Shown here piece by piece: positions 51,664 to 60,516 of a stretch of DNA of 64,000 nucleotides; the first letter of the stretch is position 1, and every line of letters begins with the position of its first letter. The notes under the pieces are model-generated. The model was not told the DNA's origin and made no database searches. It saw only the letters and a program-made list of their open reading frames with translations. The DNA comes from Algoriphagus chordae. Its GTDB lineage: Bacteria > Bacteroidota > Bacteroidia > Cytophagales > Cyclobacteriaceae. The stretch is from assembly GCF_003254055.1 (NCBI RefSeq), contig NZ_QKZT01000006.1, forward strand, positions 86,472 through 150,471, written 5' to 3'. The translations under genes and the position numbers were made by a program.

Positions 51664-52788
51664 TTAACTTAATCTCTCCATCGTCATTAAGGGAATATCA
51701 GCTCTATTCATTTCTGAAAGAGGTTTGTATGCTGACTCAGGATATTGCCAGCCATTTTCTCCCAACTCATAAAGTAAAGGCGCCAAATTCTGCACCGCGG
51801 CTTTGCAGCCTTGGACGATGGCACCCATATTTCCTGTTTGCTTGGAGAGAAAAGCCTCGTTCTCGATCTCAAAAGGTCCGGAAAAATTGCGCTCCTTGAG
51901 AATATTCACAAAAGCCCGCCAATCCATCGAGTCACCCAATCCAAAACCAGGAAGGGTAGCTTCGTAATGATGCCTATCCCAAGGGTTCGTGCTGGAAGGA
52001 ATACCGGCTTTTTTAGCCCATTCAGCTCGAACTTCCTGCATGGGATACATATTTCCCCAGAAGGGGTCAGGATTATTTCGGGTGGATTTGACGTGGATTC
52101 TCTTCAGGCGATTCATGTCTGTATTTTTGATGACTTCCACTGGATCTGTGTGCTGCCAGATATCGTGAGAGGGATCGTAGATTTCTCCATGATTGACTTC
52201 TGGAACAAGCTCATACATGATTTTTCTAGCCGCCAAGACTCCCGTCAGGTTATTGAACGTACCAAAGTGACCTGAGCTTCTCCAGCCTTCCATCGGGCAG
52301 TTTTCATAGAGAACAGTCACTCCTAGGCTATTTGAGTAGCGGATAATCGGCCCAAATATTCGCTGATATTCCAGCAGGTTTTTCTCAAAGCCACCTTCTT
52401 GGTTTCCGAACTCGTGATTGTAACCCACGAAGGTTCCGACCTTCACATCATTTTCATCCCCACCGAGTAGGTATGCCATTCGGATCAATCTTAGTAGATG
52501 ATTTTGATTCTTGATACGCTCAGCTGGATCACCACCGATGAGATTGTCAAAAGCGCCTATGGAAAGTCGGAGTTTGGCACCATTGAATTTCTCTAGGAGT
52601 TGCTTGGCATCCTCTGGCCCAAAGATTTCATAATCCAAGTGGGTAGCCACAAAGTCATCACGCGTTCCATCCTTGCGGAATACACAAAGGTCAAGACCTT
52701 GAGAACCGATTTCTAACGCTTTTTCTACCGTTTGATCCAGATTGAGTTGGTCAAAAGCAGAGGTCATGATCCAGATAGGATTTGCCAT
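51664..52788 (-). CDS. Sugar phosphate isomerase/epimerase family TIM-barrel protein
   Basis: 374 residues of the xylose-isomerase-like (AP_endonuc_2) superfamily. The pattern of barrel strands and metal ligands is visible: GSQGLDLCVFRKDG, KLRLSIGAFD, LGVTVLYENCPMEGW (Glu), YDPSHDIWQHTDPVEVI (Asp/His), RLKRIHVKST (His) and NFSGPFEIENEAFLS (Glu). These give a metal-dependent sugar isomerase or epimerase; the substrate cannot be told. It begins with MANPIWIM without a signal peptide, so it is cytoplasmic. Confidence 0.83.
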   Translation of the reverse strand: MANPIWIMTSAFDQLNLDQTVEKALEIGSQGLDLCVFRKDGTRDDFVATHLDYEIFGPEDAKQLLEKFNGAKLRLSIGAFDNLIGGDPAERIKNQNHLLRLIRMAYLLGGDENDVKVGTFVGYNHEFGNQEGGFEKNLLEYQRIFGPIIRYSNSLGVTVLYENCPMEGWRSSGHFGTFNNLTGVLAARKIMYELVPEVNHGEIYDPSHDIWQHTDPVEVIKNTDMNRLKRIHVKSTRNNPDPFWGNMYPMQEVRAEWAKKAGIPSSTNPWDRHHYEATLPGFGLGDSMDWRAFVNILKERNFSGPFEIENEAFLSKQTGNMGAIVQGCKAAVQNLAPLLYELGENGWQYPESAYKPLSEMNRADIPLMTMERLS

Positions 52789-52811
52789 GGTTTGATAGTT
52801 TGGGTTGAAAA

Positions 52812-52859
52812 CAAAAAAAGGAAATAAACCATGCGCTCACAAGTGCAATGGCTATTTCC
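52812..52859 (-). terminator. Rho-independent terminator of the lipocalin-like lipoprotein gene
   Basis: On the minus strand GGAAATA pairs with TATTTCC, with CCAT/ATGG pairing inside the loop, followed by seven T. It lies just beyond the stop at 52892. Confidence 0.82.
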
Positions 52860-52891
52860 TGATTTAGAATATTAAAGATGTGAATTTGAGA

Positions 52892-53362
52892 TCAGTGAAT
52901 TAAGGTGACTATTACTTCTTGAGTACCAAAGCCTGGTAGGGCTACATTTTGAGAAAGCACCAACTCTGCGCTAGTGACGCTAATTACCTTTAGATCGCTG
53001 GCTGCGCCAGGAATATCGATCACGTCACTATCAAATGATAGAATTTTGGTCGAATCATTATATCTCCAAGTGAATTCTTCAGTCTGAGGGTCAGATTCAT
53101 CGCATTTTATTGGCCCAGCATCAACGACTCCGGTTTTGCTTGAGTATGTAAAGGTAATCAGATTGTCAAGCAGGCATTCGTCAATAAAGGAGCTTGCATC
53201 AAGTCCGCTGGCAGTGACTGTACTGAACTTCCAGGCTATGCCCGAACCAATCAGTTCTGCGTCTGACTTTACCGGATCTTTGTCCTCATCTTGGTGACAG
53301 GAGCTAAAGGAAACGATACAGACAAGGGAAAGTAGATAAGAGAGCTTGTGAAAAGTTTTCAT
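52892..53362 (-). CDS. Small lipocalin-like lipoprotein, function unknown
   Basis: 156 residues. The lipoprotein signal is MKTFHKLSYLLSLVCIVSFSSC. A compact beta-rich mature part follows (AWKFSTVTASGLDASSFIDE, LITFTYSSKTGVVDAGPIKC, FTWRYNDSTKILSFDSDVID). The W-K-x-x ... D-x-C-x-x-D-N-x-x-T-F pattern resembles the lipocalin-like lipoproteins widespread in Bacteroidota. Two cysteines (in DECLL and IKCDE) could form a disulfide. It is monocistronic with its own terminator. Confidence 0.75.
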   Translation of the reverse strand: MKTFHKLSYLLSLVCIVSFSSCHQDEDKDPVKSDAELIGSGIAWKFSTVTASGLDASSFIDECLLDNLITFTYSSKTGVVDAGPIKCDESDPQTEEFTWRYNDSTKILSFDSDVIDIPGAASDLKVISVTSAELVLSQNVALPGFGTQEVIVTLIH

Positions 53363-53440
53363 AAGGAAAAACAGTATGATTTAGAAAGTCTAAAATAGGG
53401 AGAATTGCCTAAAATCTCCTTTTAATATAAATGCTGAAGC

Positions 53441-53749
53441 TTAATCATTTGCTGAATACCTTCGTCTGATTTCAATTTTTTGTTTTTGCCTTTCCCAAAG
53501 TGCAAGAGCCAAATCCGGTGCAACTTGGTCAGGCTCGGATTCATGAAGGATTTTTTTGAGTTTTTCTTCTCCAAGGTCGATTCGGTAGCAAATCTGAAGC
53601 AAACGCTCAAATTCTCTATCTAGCATATATGCGATGACTTTCGTAAGCGTATCAATGGCCTTTTCCTCATCAAATTCCGCTATATTTTCTGGAAAGTCAA
53701 AGTCCTTTCGGAGCAGGGAAAAAGTTTCTTCAGATAAGGATTTACTCAT
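53441..53749 (-). CDS. Conserved small protein of unknown function
   Basis: 102 residues from the ATG at 53749; an upstream ATG at 53791 runs into a dispersed repeat and is less likely. The sequence is helical, without signal or membrane segment (FDEEKAIDTLTKVIAYMLDR, FERLLQICYRIDLGEEKLKK, ALALWERQKQKIEIRRRYSA). I recognise this pattern (a helical protein with I-D-L-G-E-E-K and A-L-x-L-W-E-R-Q) from Bacteroidota genomes but know of no function. Confidence 0.72.
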   Translation of the reverse strand: MSKSLSEETFSLLRKDFDFPENIAEFDEEKAIDTLTKVIAYMLDREFERLLQICYRIDLGEEKLKKILHESEPDQVAPDLALALWERQKQKIEIRRRYSAND

Positions 53750-53792
53750 GTTGATGTCCAAAAAGTGGCTGTTTAATAAAGCCTTTGTCACA

Positions 53793-53855
53793 TTGAGCGA
53801 AGTCGAAATGCATTTGTATTCATAGCAATTGGCCTTCGACTCCGCTCAGGCTGTC
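53793..53855. repeat. Dispersed TTCGACTYCGCTCAGG element, copy 2 with inverted partial copy
   Basis: TTGAGCGAAGTCGAA (53793-53807) and GCCTTCGACTCCGCTCAGGC (53832-53851) are mutually inverted and could form a hairpin. The right arm matches the element at 32303-32326. Confidence 0.82.
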
Positions 53856-53885
53856 ATCAGAATGTCTCTGGAGACAGCCTATGAT

Positions 53886-54359
53886 TTATTTGTCTGATTT
53901 TTTATCAGCATCAGGCTCTTTTTCTTTTGGAACTTCGGCTTCTTCTGGTTTTTCTTCTCCAACTTTTTCCAATACTTCAGGAGCTTGAACGCGTAGTAAC
54001 TTGTACCAGGTGATCAGTTTTTTGATATCCGAAGTATAAACTCTCGATTCATCCACTGCAGGAAGTATATGCTTCATGAAAGCTCTAAGTTCCGTGTCAT
54101 CAGGATTGGCATCCAAACCCAAATCACCTTGGAATTCAGCTTCAATCTTTTGCATTACAGATTCCAAGGGCTCAGCACCCTCTTCTGTCAAGGTATAAAT
54201 AGAAATATCGCTTAAAATAGATACACGCTGGGACATGCCTGCAACGAGTTTAGTTTTCTTAGCATCCATGCTTTCGAGGATAACTCCTGTGCGTGAAGGC
54301 TTCAAAACTTTGAACAAGCCGGGTTTACCGGCTACGGTGGCAAGATCTTTAAAATTCAT
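53886..54359 (-). CDS. DUF5606 domain-containing protein
   Basis: 157 residues. The N-terminal region (MNFKDLATVAGKPGLFKVLK, then RTGVILESMDAKKTKLVAGM and QRVSILSDISIYT) is the DUF5606 signature, forming a small SH3-like beta domain. A helical region follows. The C-terminal tail is low-complexity acidic/lysine (EKPEEAEVPKEKEPDADKKS) and probably disordered. The family is Bacteroidota-specific and uncharacterised. It is 49 bp from engB on the same strand and probably cotranscribed with it, suggesting a ribosome- or RNA-related setting (inference only). Confidence 0.83.
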   Translation of the reverse strand: MNFKDLATVAGKPGLFKVLKPSRTGVILESMDAKKTKLVAGMSQRVSILSDISIYTLTEEGAEPLESVMQKIEAEFQGDLGLDANPDDTELRAFMKHILPAVDESRVYTSDIKKLITWYKLLRVQAPEVLEKVGEEKPEEAEVPKEKEPDADKKSDK

Positions 54360-54408
54360 TTGGTTTATTTTTTCGAGGATGCAAATATAGGATTATCAAT
54401 TAAATGAT

Positions 54409-55011
54409 TCACCTGGCTTCATATTCAGTTACTAGTTCTTCCATAAACTTTGTTAACTCCACTTTACCGGTGCTAGCTTCTGCACTGGTGACGAAGTAGT
54501 CCGGATTCTCTCCGAACATTTCTCTGGTTTTCTTCAGAAACTTCTGGATGTTCTGATTAGTTTTCGACTTAGACTGCTTGTCTGCTTTGGTAAATACCAA
54601 GGCAGTAGGGACTTCCTGAGTGCCGCACCAAAGCAAGAATTCTAAATCAATCTGCTGTGGTTCTAATCTGCTGTCTATCAGGACAAACACGCCGCATAAA
54701 TTTTCCCGCTTCGTAAGATAGGTAGTAATCATACTTTCCCAGCCCTGCTTCACTTTCAGGTTTACTTTGGCGAAACCATAGCCAGGAAGATCGACTAGAT
54801 ACCACTTGTCATTGACGAGGAAGTGGTTGATCAACTGGGTTTTACCTGGTTTTTGAGAAGTCTTTGCCAAGCCTTTTTGGTTGACTAGCATATTGATCAA
54901 TGAGCTTTTGCCCACATTGGATCTGCCGATAAAAGCAATCTCAGCACGGTCAGGCTTGGGACAATTTCCGGGGTTCGAATTACTGATTACAAAAGAGGCT
55001 GTCTGGATCAT
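54409..55011 (-). CDS. engB: Ribosome biogenesis GTPase EngB (YihA/YsxC)
   Basis: 200 residues. This is a small TRAFAC GTPase with G1 [12 protein letters not shown] (about 29-40), G2 including SQKPGKTQ, G3 [12 protein letters not shown]4 VFTKADKQS and G5 TSAEASTGK. EngB is needed for 50S subunit maturation. Length is normal. It is divergent from ubiE with about 120 bp between the chosen starts. Confidence 0.95.
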   Translation of the reverse strand: MIQTASFVISNSNPGNCPKPDRAEIAFIGRSNVGKSSLINMLVNQKGLAKTSQKPGKTQLINHFLVNDKWYLVDLPGYGFAKVNLKVKQGWESMITTYLTKRENLCGVFVLIDSRLEPQQIDLEFLLWCGTQEVPTALVFTKADKQSKSKTNQNIQKFLKKTREMFGENPDYFVTSAEASTGKVELTKFMEELVTEYEAR

Positions 55012-55134
55012 CTGCTGGTATTTGAATGCAAAAGTACGACATTATCCGAAAAGGGAAGGATGAAACCGAAGTGTAACATTTTTCCTTTCCTCGTGTTTCT
55101 TGCCTATTATTGTCCTTTCAAAGACAGAATTCTG

Positions 55135-55857
55135 ATGGCCGTAGTTCCTTACAAAGACAAGCAAGATTCCAAAAAAGATCAGGTAGCTGAGATGTTCAAC
55201 AACATTTCGGGCAAATATGATTTGCTCAATCACGTGCTCAGCATGGGAATTGACATCACTTGGAGAAAAAAAGCAATTAAATATCTGAAAGAAGATCAGC
55301 CGAAGTTGATCCTGGATATCGCTACTGGCACGGGAGATTTTGCGATCGAAGCACTTTCTTTGAACCCAGATAAGATCATCGGAGTAGATATTTCCGAAGG
55401 AATGCTAGAGGAAGGTCGCAAAAAAATGAAGAAAAAAGGTCTTGAGGATAAAATCGAGCTACAGCTGGGTGATTCTGAAGGCTTACTTTTTGAAGATAAT
55501 AAGTTTGATGCAGTCATCGTTTCTTTTGGTGTTAGGAATTTTGAAAACCTGGAGAAGGGATTGTCTGATATGTATCGGGTACTCAAGCCAGGAGGGAAAG
55601 TGGTAATCTTGGAATTTAGCAAGCCTACCAAAGCTCCAATGAAGCAGGCCTATGCATTTTATTCAAAGGCTATTCTTCCACAAATAGGCAAAATTGTATC
55701 CAAAGACAATTCTGCATATACTTATCTACCTGAGTCAGTACAGGCCTTTCCATACGGAATGGATTTCCTGAGAATTATGAATAACGTTGGATTCACAAGC
55801 AACCTATGCAAACCACTCACATTTGGAATAAGCTCAATCTACGTAGGAACAAAGTAG
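55135..55857 (+). CDS. ubiE: Demethylmenaquinone methyltransferase (UbiE/MenG)
   Basis: 240 residues from the ATG at 55135; an upstream ATG at 55060 adds 25 residues not typical of the family. It is a SAM-dependent C-methyltransferase that makes menaquinone from demethylmenaquinone. Motifs: [35 protein letters not shown] (SAM loop), [14 protein letters not shown] and [17 protein letters not shown]. Its 3' end overlaps porT by 52 bp, a conserved pairing in Bacteroidota. Confidence 0.93.
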   Translation: MAVVPYKDKQDSKKDQVAEMFNNISGKYDLLNHVLSMGIDITWRKKAIKYLKEDQPKLILDIATGTGDFAIEALSLNPDKIIGVDISEGMLEEGRKKMKKKGLEDKIELQLGDSEGLLFEDNKFDAVIVSFGVRNFENLEKGLSDMYRVLKPGGKVVILEFSKPTKAPMKQAYAFYSKAILPQIGKIVSKDNSAYTYLPESVQAFPYGMDFLRIMNNVGFTSNLCKPLTFGISSIYVGTK

Positions 55858-56618
55858 TCCTATTAGGTTTAGTATTTTTCTTGGCAGTGCTTCCCACCTT
55901 TGGGCAAGGGATGTTTGGCATGACCTCGACTTCTGGTTCGGATAATAGGACCCTTTCATACGGATTCTTTCTTGCAGCACATACGAGCACGCTCAGACTG
56001 AAGTATTCTGATGCCTTCTTAAATCAGCAAGCGAATGAGACTAATCTTTTTGCTTCGGTAAGAAGTATTGAGCCAAAGTTTTCACCAGGATTTTCGCTTG
56101 GTTTCATCGGAATTTTGAGATTTCACGATCAGATGTCATTGTTGTTTACTCCTAAAGTTGGGTTCTACGAATACAAGACGGATGTCACTTATTTTTATTC
56201 CCCTATAGATCCAGCTAATACTAATTCGAATGTGGCATCTTTCCCTGAAGGTGAAACTTACGTGACAGAATACGCATCTGAGGAAACTGTAGTAGAGCTT
56301 CCGCTTTTGTTTAAATATCGCTCGGTACGATTCAATAATACGCGGATGTACTGGCTGGGTGGCGCGAGTTATCAATTCCGTACCAAGAGTCAGGATGAAG
56401 CCAATGTGGATGATATTGTATTGACTGGACAGGATTTTTCCCTAGAAGCTGGAATGGGTTTTGAGATTTATTTCAAGTACTTCAAGTTTGCTCCAGAGAT
56501 CCGCTTTTCACATGGGTTGAATAATCTCTACCAAGCTGAAAACACCCGCCCAGAACTTCGGGATGCAATATCCTCTATTAAGAAAAAGTCAATTACTATT
56601 TACTTGAATTTTCAGTAG
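55806..56618 (+). CDS. porT: Type IX secretion/gliding outer-membrane protein PorT
   Basis: 270 residues. A signal peptide ([19 protein letters not shown], about 16-34) precedes an outer-membrane barrel pattern ([52 protein letters not shown]) with the final strand SITIYLNFQ. Location directly after and overlapping ubiE is the conserved Bacteroidota arrangement for porT/sprT. PorT is required for type IX secretion in Porphyromonas and Flavobacterium. The start is inside ubiE; no later start preserves the signal peptide. Confidence 0.88.
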   Translation: MQTTHIWNKLNLRRNKVVLLGLVFFLAVLPTFGQGMFGMTSTSGSDNRTLSYGFFLAAHTSTLRLKYSDAFLNQQANETNLFASVRSIEPKFSPGFSLGFIGILRFHDQMSLLFTPKVGFYEYKTDVTYFYSPIDPANTNSNVASFPEGETYVTEYASEETVVELPLLFKYRSVRFNNTRMYWLGGASYQFRTKSQDEANVDDIVLTGQDFSLEAGMGFEIYFKYFKFAPEIRFSHGLNNLYQAENTRPELRDAISSIKKKSITIYLNFQ

Positions 56619-56657
56619 AGGTCAGAAGATTGACGGATTGCAAATCCTATGATATAT

Positions 56658-56680
56658 CCTCGCAATTGCAAATTGCGAGG
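56658..56680. repeat. Perfect inverted repeat downstream of porT
   Basis: CCTCGCAATT-GCA-AATTGCGAGG is a 10-bp perfect stem with a 3-nt loop, not followed by a T-run on the plus strand. It could protect the porT 3' end or mark a protein-binding site. Confidence 0.75.
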
Positions 56681-56714
56681 AGCAGTAAAAATTTCAAGCG
56701 TCTTCCTTGATAAT

Positions 56715-56740
56715 TGAGCATTGCCCATTGCTCATTTTTT
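56715..56740 (+). terminator. Rho-independent terminator after porT
   Basis: TGAGCA (56715-56720) and TGCTCA (56729-56734) flank an 8-nt loop and are followed by six T. It overlaps the last codons of the convergent DUF4221 gene. Confidence 0.7.
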
Positions 56741-57883
56741 CAAACTCCCAAAATCAAAGGTATGGATCACCATTTCGTCTTCGTTAAACTCGGGATTCTC
56801 GGGATGCATGGGGAATAGATTCAGGCCTTTTTCATCTACGAAGTAGTGATGGGCGAGGTAGGTGTTTCGAAGAAGGGAAAACTCTGACAATAGGGAAAAT
56901 TCGTCTTCAATATCATAGATACTAATAGTGAAAGTTGGTAGGAACTCCGAATATTTCATCGCGTCCAAATCTGCAGATACCTCTTCCCCGGCAAAACCAA
57001 TTCGATAAAGTAATTTCCGATGTTGATCCACTAGCAAGCCTATGTTTTGGCTGTCCTTGTACAAAAGCCTCATGTTTTCTTCGATAGTATTTCCCATTCT
57101 ATCTGCTTCAAAATAGGCGTTGGAGAATCTGGTTAATAGCTGTGACTCTAGTTGAATCTCTTCAATCTCTTGAGTAGAAAGATCATAGTAGTAAAGCATA
57201 TCAGTACGTGTACCTATGATAAGGTATTTTTCTTCTGATGCAGCAAAAACCATGTTTAGCGTATTCGGGCCAAATTTGAAATGAGCTGATGAAGTGAATC
57301 TCATCGGCAATTCCTCAAAAGTTCCCTGATTTAAGTTCAAAGTCACAAAGGGAGAGTAGGACTTCAAGAAATCTTCAGATATAAATTCTGTAGGAACTAA
57401 TTGTGGACCTACTTCAAAGAATAATTGATTTGCATAAAAATGAAATGGACGGGTATAGCGAGTAAATGAACTGGCGGAATACTTATGGTCACCTAGGGAT
57501 AAATAGTCAAATGAATTTAGCACTTCAGAATTGTTATTGACCAGGAAAATTTTTGAAAGTTTGGACGGGAAGAAAATACTATCCCTCGATACCATATAAA
57601 ATCCGGATGGGCTTCCGATTCCATTTGGCCCCTCAAACTGATATTTTAAAAATGGTCTAGAGACTTTATCTGTTAAATCAATTTCGGTGATAGAACTGTG
57701 ATCTCTATTCCACCAAAATAAGCTCCCATCAATGTATTGCATTCGAAAAGTGCTAGGACTAATATGTTGATCGATAGAGAAAGATTCTGTATTAATAAGA
57801 AAATCTGCTAGTGATAAATCTTTCTGTTTTTGATTACAGGATGCACTAAGGAGGAGTATGACTACAAGTTTTGCAATTCGCAT
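56732..57883 (-). CDS. DUF4221 family lipoprotein
   Basis: 383 residues. The lipoprotein signal is MRIAKLVVILLLSASC. A beta-propeller-like repeat pattern follows (MQYIDGSLFWWNRDHSSITE, IFLVNNNSEVLNSFDYLSLG, LYYYDLSTQEIEEIQLESQL, NIGLLVDQHRKLLYRIGFAG). I recognise it as DUF4221, a family expanded in Algoriphagus-type Cytophagales, with unknown function. It converges on porT and has no obvious operon partners. Surface or periplasmic location is expected from the lipid anchor. Confidence 0.78.
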   Translation of the reverse strand: MRIAKLVVILLLSASCNQKQKDLSLADFLINTESFSIDQHISPSTFRMQYIDGSLFWWNRDHSSITEIDLTDKVSRPFLKYQFEGPNGIGSPSGFYMVSRDSIFFPSKLSKIFLVNNNSEVLNSFDYLSLGDHKYSASSFTRYTRPFHFYANQLFFEVGPQLVPTEFISEDFLKSYSPFVTLNLNQGTFEELPMRFTSSAHFKFGPNTLNMVFAASEEKYLIIGTRTDMLYYYDLSTQEIEEIQLESQLLTRFSNAYFEADRMGNTIEENMRLLYKDSQNIGLLVDQHRKLLYRIGFAGEEVSADLDAMKYSEFLPTFTISIYDIEDEFSLLSEFSLLRNTYLAHHYFVDEKGLNLFPMHPENPEFNEDEMVIHTFDFGSLKK

Positions 57884-58075
57884 TGGTACTGTTTAAGAAA
57901 AATGTGGTTAGTGTTATTGGTTAAACATAGGTATAAACTAAAAACCTTAATTCTTAACTGAATCTCCAATTACAGGGACGGTGTTTTTTTCTTCTTAAAT
58001 GGCTATTAGTTGATTTTTTGTTTTGGGACTTGATTATTGAGAATTGGTCATGGATAATTTTTTTAACTTGCCTCT

Positions 58076-58834
58076 ATGAAAAACAAAATTGCCCTAGTTA
58101 CAGGAGCAACTTCCGGAATCGGTAAAGCTGCTGCTATCAGCCTTGCTAAGATTGGTTATGATATCATTGCTACAGGAAGACGTGGAAACCGTCTGGAGGA
58201 ATTGAAGTCTGAATTACCCGAAGGAATTGATTTTTTGCCTTTGATATTCGATGTGCGTGATCGGGAAAAGGTGATGGAAATCCTTGAGAATCTGCCCGAA
58301 AAATGGAAATCAATTGATGTGTTGATCAATAATGCCGGGAATGCCCATGGTATCGATCCAGTACAAACTGCCAACCTCGACGATTGGGATGCGATGATGG
58401 ATATCAATGTAAAAGGATTGCTGTATGTTTCCAGAGCAATAATTCCAGGAATGACATCACGGAAATCAGGAATGATTATCAATATTGGATCCATCGCTGG
58501 GAAGGAAGTTTATCCCAATGGTAGCGTCTATTGTGGGAGCAAGCATGCGGTCGATGCGATCACTAAAGGGATGCGAATTGATCTGAATCAATTTGGGATT
58601 CGTGTGGTCGCGATACATCCCGGATTGGTGGAAACTGAGTTTTCCTTGGTAAGATTCAAGGGGGATGAAGACAAATCGGATGCTGTCTATCAGGGAATTG
58701 AACCTCTGGTCGCTCAGGATATTGCGGATATTGTAGAATTTGCTGTAACTAGACCTTCTCATGTGACGATTGCCGATGTGGTGGTATTGCCCACAGCGCA
58801 GGCCTCGGCCACAATAGTCAATAGAAACAAATGA
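58076..58834 (+). CDS. Classical SDR family NAD(P)-dependent oxidoreductase (YdfG-like)
   Basis: 252 residues. TGATSGIGKAAAISLAKIGY (cofactor loop), DVLINNAGNAHG, NIGSIAGKEVYPNGSVYCGS with the catalytic Ser, and Y-C-G-S-K (Y-x3-K) are all intact. IHPGLVETEFSLVRFKGD is the substrate loop typical of YdfG-type 3-hydroxy-acid dehydrogenases. The substrate is not certain. It overlaps the VanX-like gene by 4 bp, so the two are translated together. Confidence 0.9.
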   Translation: MKNKIALVTGATSGIGKAAAISLAKIGYDIIATGRRGNRLEELKSELPEGIDFLPLIFDVRDREKVMEILENLPEKWKSIDVLINNAGNAHGIDPVQTANLDDWDAMMDINVKGLLYVSRAIIPGMTSRKSGMIINIGSIAGKEVYPNGSVYCGSKHAVDAITKGMRIDLNQFGIRVVAIHPGLVETEFSLVRFKGDEDKSDAVYQGIEPLVAQDIADIVEFAVTRPSHVTIADVVVLPTAQASATIVNRNK

Positions 58835-59601
58835 AACCATTGAGATTCTCTTTTCCACTTACTATACTTATCATACTTATCTGGAGCTGTTCTCCCAGTG
58901 AAGTTACTGTTCTTGACGATGAAGTTGAGTTTGTAGATGAATTGGGACATGCCCTAGAAGAGGATGATCCAAAGAAGGAGATAAAAATACCGGAGCTGGA
59001 AAGCCAATTAGTAGCACAGGGCTTAGTAGATATACAAGAGCTGATTCCAGCGATTAAAGTGGAGTTGAAATATTCTACTACAGATAATTTTTTTAAGCAG
59101 GATGTATATGGGGATCTGACCAAAGCTTTTCTCCAGCCAGAAGTGGCAGCGCAATTGAAGAAAGCTCAAGAAATGCTAACAACTGAGTACCCAGATTATA
59201 CCTTGTTGGTCTATGATGGGGTCCGTCCTTCCTCTGTGCAGCAGATCCTTTGGGATAATCTAGACAAACCAGATTCTTTGAAACCACTTTATGTCGCAGA
59301 TCCGAAAAAAGGTAGTTTGCACAACTTCGGAGTTGCGGTAGATCTGACTATTTTTGACACCAAAGCAGATTCAACTTTGGATATGGGCACTGGCTATGAT
59401 TACTTTGGCTATCCAGCCTATCCTGATCGTGAAAAACAAATGCTTGATGAAGGTAAGCTTACCGAGTTTCAAATAGCAAATCGAGACATTCTTCGAAAAG
59501 TGATGACAGCAAATGGCTTCTCGGGAATCGGTTCGGAATGGTGGCATTTCAATGCTTTTTCCAGAAAAGAAGCTGGAGAAAAGTTTGAATTAATCAAGTA
59601 A
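58831..59601 (+). CDS. M15 family D-Ala-D-Ala dipeptidase (VanX/DdpX-like), lipoprotein
   Basis: 256 residues. A lipoprotein-type signal (LTILIILIWSCS) is followed by an acidic linker (VDELGHALEEDDPKKE) and the catalytic domain. The zinc motif SLHNFGVAVDLT (S-x-H-x2-G-x-A-x-D) and EWWHFNAF (E-x-x-H) are intact, and YDGVRPSSVQQ is the conserved Arg loop. VanX-type enzymes cut D-Ala-D-Ala. Here a lipid anchor suggests a periplasmic role in peptidoglycan turnover rather than vancomycin resistance. It overlaps the upstream SDR by 4 bp. Confidence 0.88.
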   Translation: MKPLRFSFPLTILIILIWSCSPSEVTVLDDEVEFVDELGHALEEDDPKKEIKIPELESQLVAQGLVDIQELIPAIKVELKYSTTDNFFKQDVYGDLTKAFLQPEVAAQLKKAQEMLTTEYPDYTLLVYDGVRPSSVQQILWDNLDKPDSLKPLYVADPKKGSLHNFGVAVDLTIFDTKADSTLDMGTGYDYFGYPAYPDREKQMLDEGKLTEFQIANRDILRKVMTANGFSGIGSEWWHFNAFSRKEAGEKFELIK

Positions 59602-59659
59602 CAATTATCAAATTCAATGTTCAAATAGTACTATATAATAACCTAACAACTCAAACCCT

Positions 59660-60394
59660 ATGACCTTAAAACGTACGATTCTCGCTCTTACACTGATTTT
59701 CAGTGTCGCGCTTACCACCCAAGCTCAGCAATTCAGAGCCTTAGTTTTTAGTAAAACCGCCGGCTTCCGTCACCAGTCTATCCCCGAAGCGGTAGCAGCG
59801 ATTAAGCAACTTGGCAAAACTCAAGGATTCGGTGTTTATACTACTGAAGATGCAGGTGCTTTTAATGATGAAAATCTTGCGAAATACGATGTGGTGATTT
59901 TGGCATCTACGACGGGGACGATTTTCAATGATGAGCAGAAAGCTGCTTTCCAGAAGTTTGTTCAAAGTGGAAAGGGCGTTGTTGGGATTCACTCTGCAAC
60001 TGATACAGAATACGAATGGCCTTGGTATAACAAGATGATTGGAGCATATTTCCTTACGCATCCGGCACAGCAAACCTTAAGATTGGAAGTGGTAGATCAG
60101 AATCACCCAGCCACTTGGCATTTGGCTAAAAACTGGCTATGGTACGATGAATTGTATGAGTTCAGAGATATCAACCCTGATATCAAGGTCTTAGTAAAAG
60201 CAGATGAAAGTACCTACAAGCCTGCCAAAGGAAATGGAGACAATCACCCTATGGCTTGGTATCATGAGTTTGATGGTGGAAGAGTGTTCTATACCGCGCT
60301 GGGTCATGTGGAGTCTGCCTGGGTAGAAGCCGATTTCTTAAAGCATATTTCAGGTGGAATCTGGTACGCAGCTACTGGACATCCTTTTAAATAA
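59660..60394 (+). CDS. ThuA domain-containing secreted protein
   Basis: 244 residues. Signal peptide 1-22 (ending LTTQAQ), then a ThuA/GATase1-like fold: RALVFSKTAGFRHQSIPEAV, YDVVILASTTGTIFNDEQKA, GIHSATDTEYEWPWYNKMIG and HEFDGGRVFYTALGHVESAW. ThuA-related proteins are implicated in sugar metabolism (trehalose utilisation), and in Bacteroidota the domain is often on secreted proteins near glycoside catabolism genes. No such gene is adjacent here. It is a single gene ending at a terminator. Confidence 0.88.
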   Translation: MTLKRTILALTLIFSVALTTQAQQFRALVFSKTAGFRHQSIPEAVAAIKQLGKTQGFGVYTTEDAGAFNDENLAKYDVVILASTTGTIFNDEQKAAFQKFVQSGKGVVGIHSATDTEYEWPWYNKMIGAYFLTHPAQQTLRLEVVDQNHPATWHLAKNWLWYDELYEFRDINPDIKVLVKADESTYKPAKGNGDNHPMAWYHEFDGGRVFYTALGHVESAWVEADFLKHISGGIWYAATGHPFK

Positions 60395-60459
60395 TAAATA
60401 GATTTCCGTTGAAAAATGGTTTTGATCAGCTTCAAAGCCAGGAATAAAAATGAAATACT

Positions 60460-60495
60460 GATTTGCTGGAACTTAATGCCAGCAAATCGGTTTTC
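60460..60495 (+). terminator. Hairpin terminator after the ThuA gene
   Basis: GATTTGCTGG (60460-60469) pairs perfectly with CCAGCAAATC (60479-60488) around a 9-nt loop, followed by GGTTTTCT. The T-run is moderate. Confidence 0.72.
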
Positions 60496-60516
60496 TAAAC
60501 AAAAATCAAGAATACC

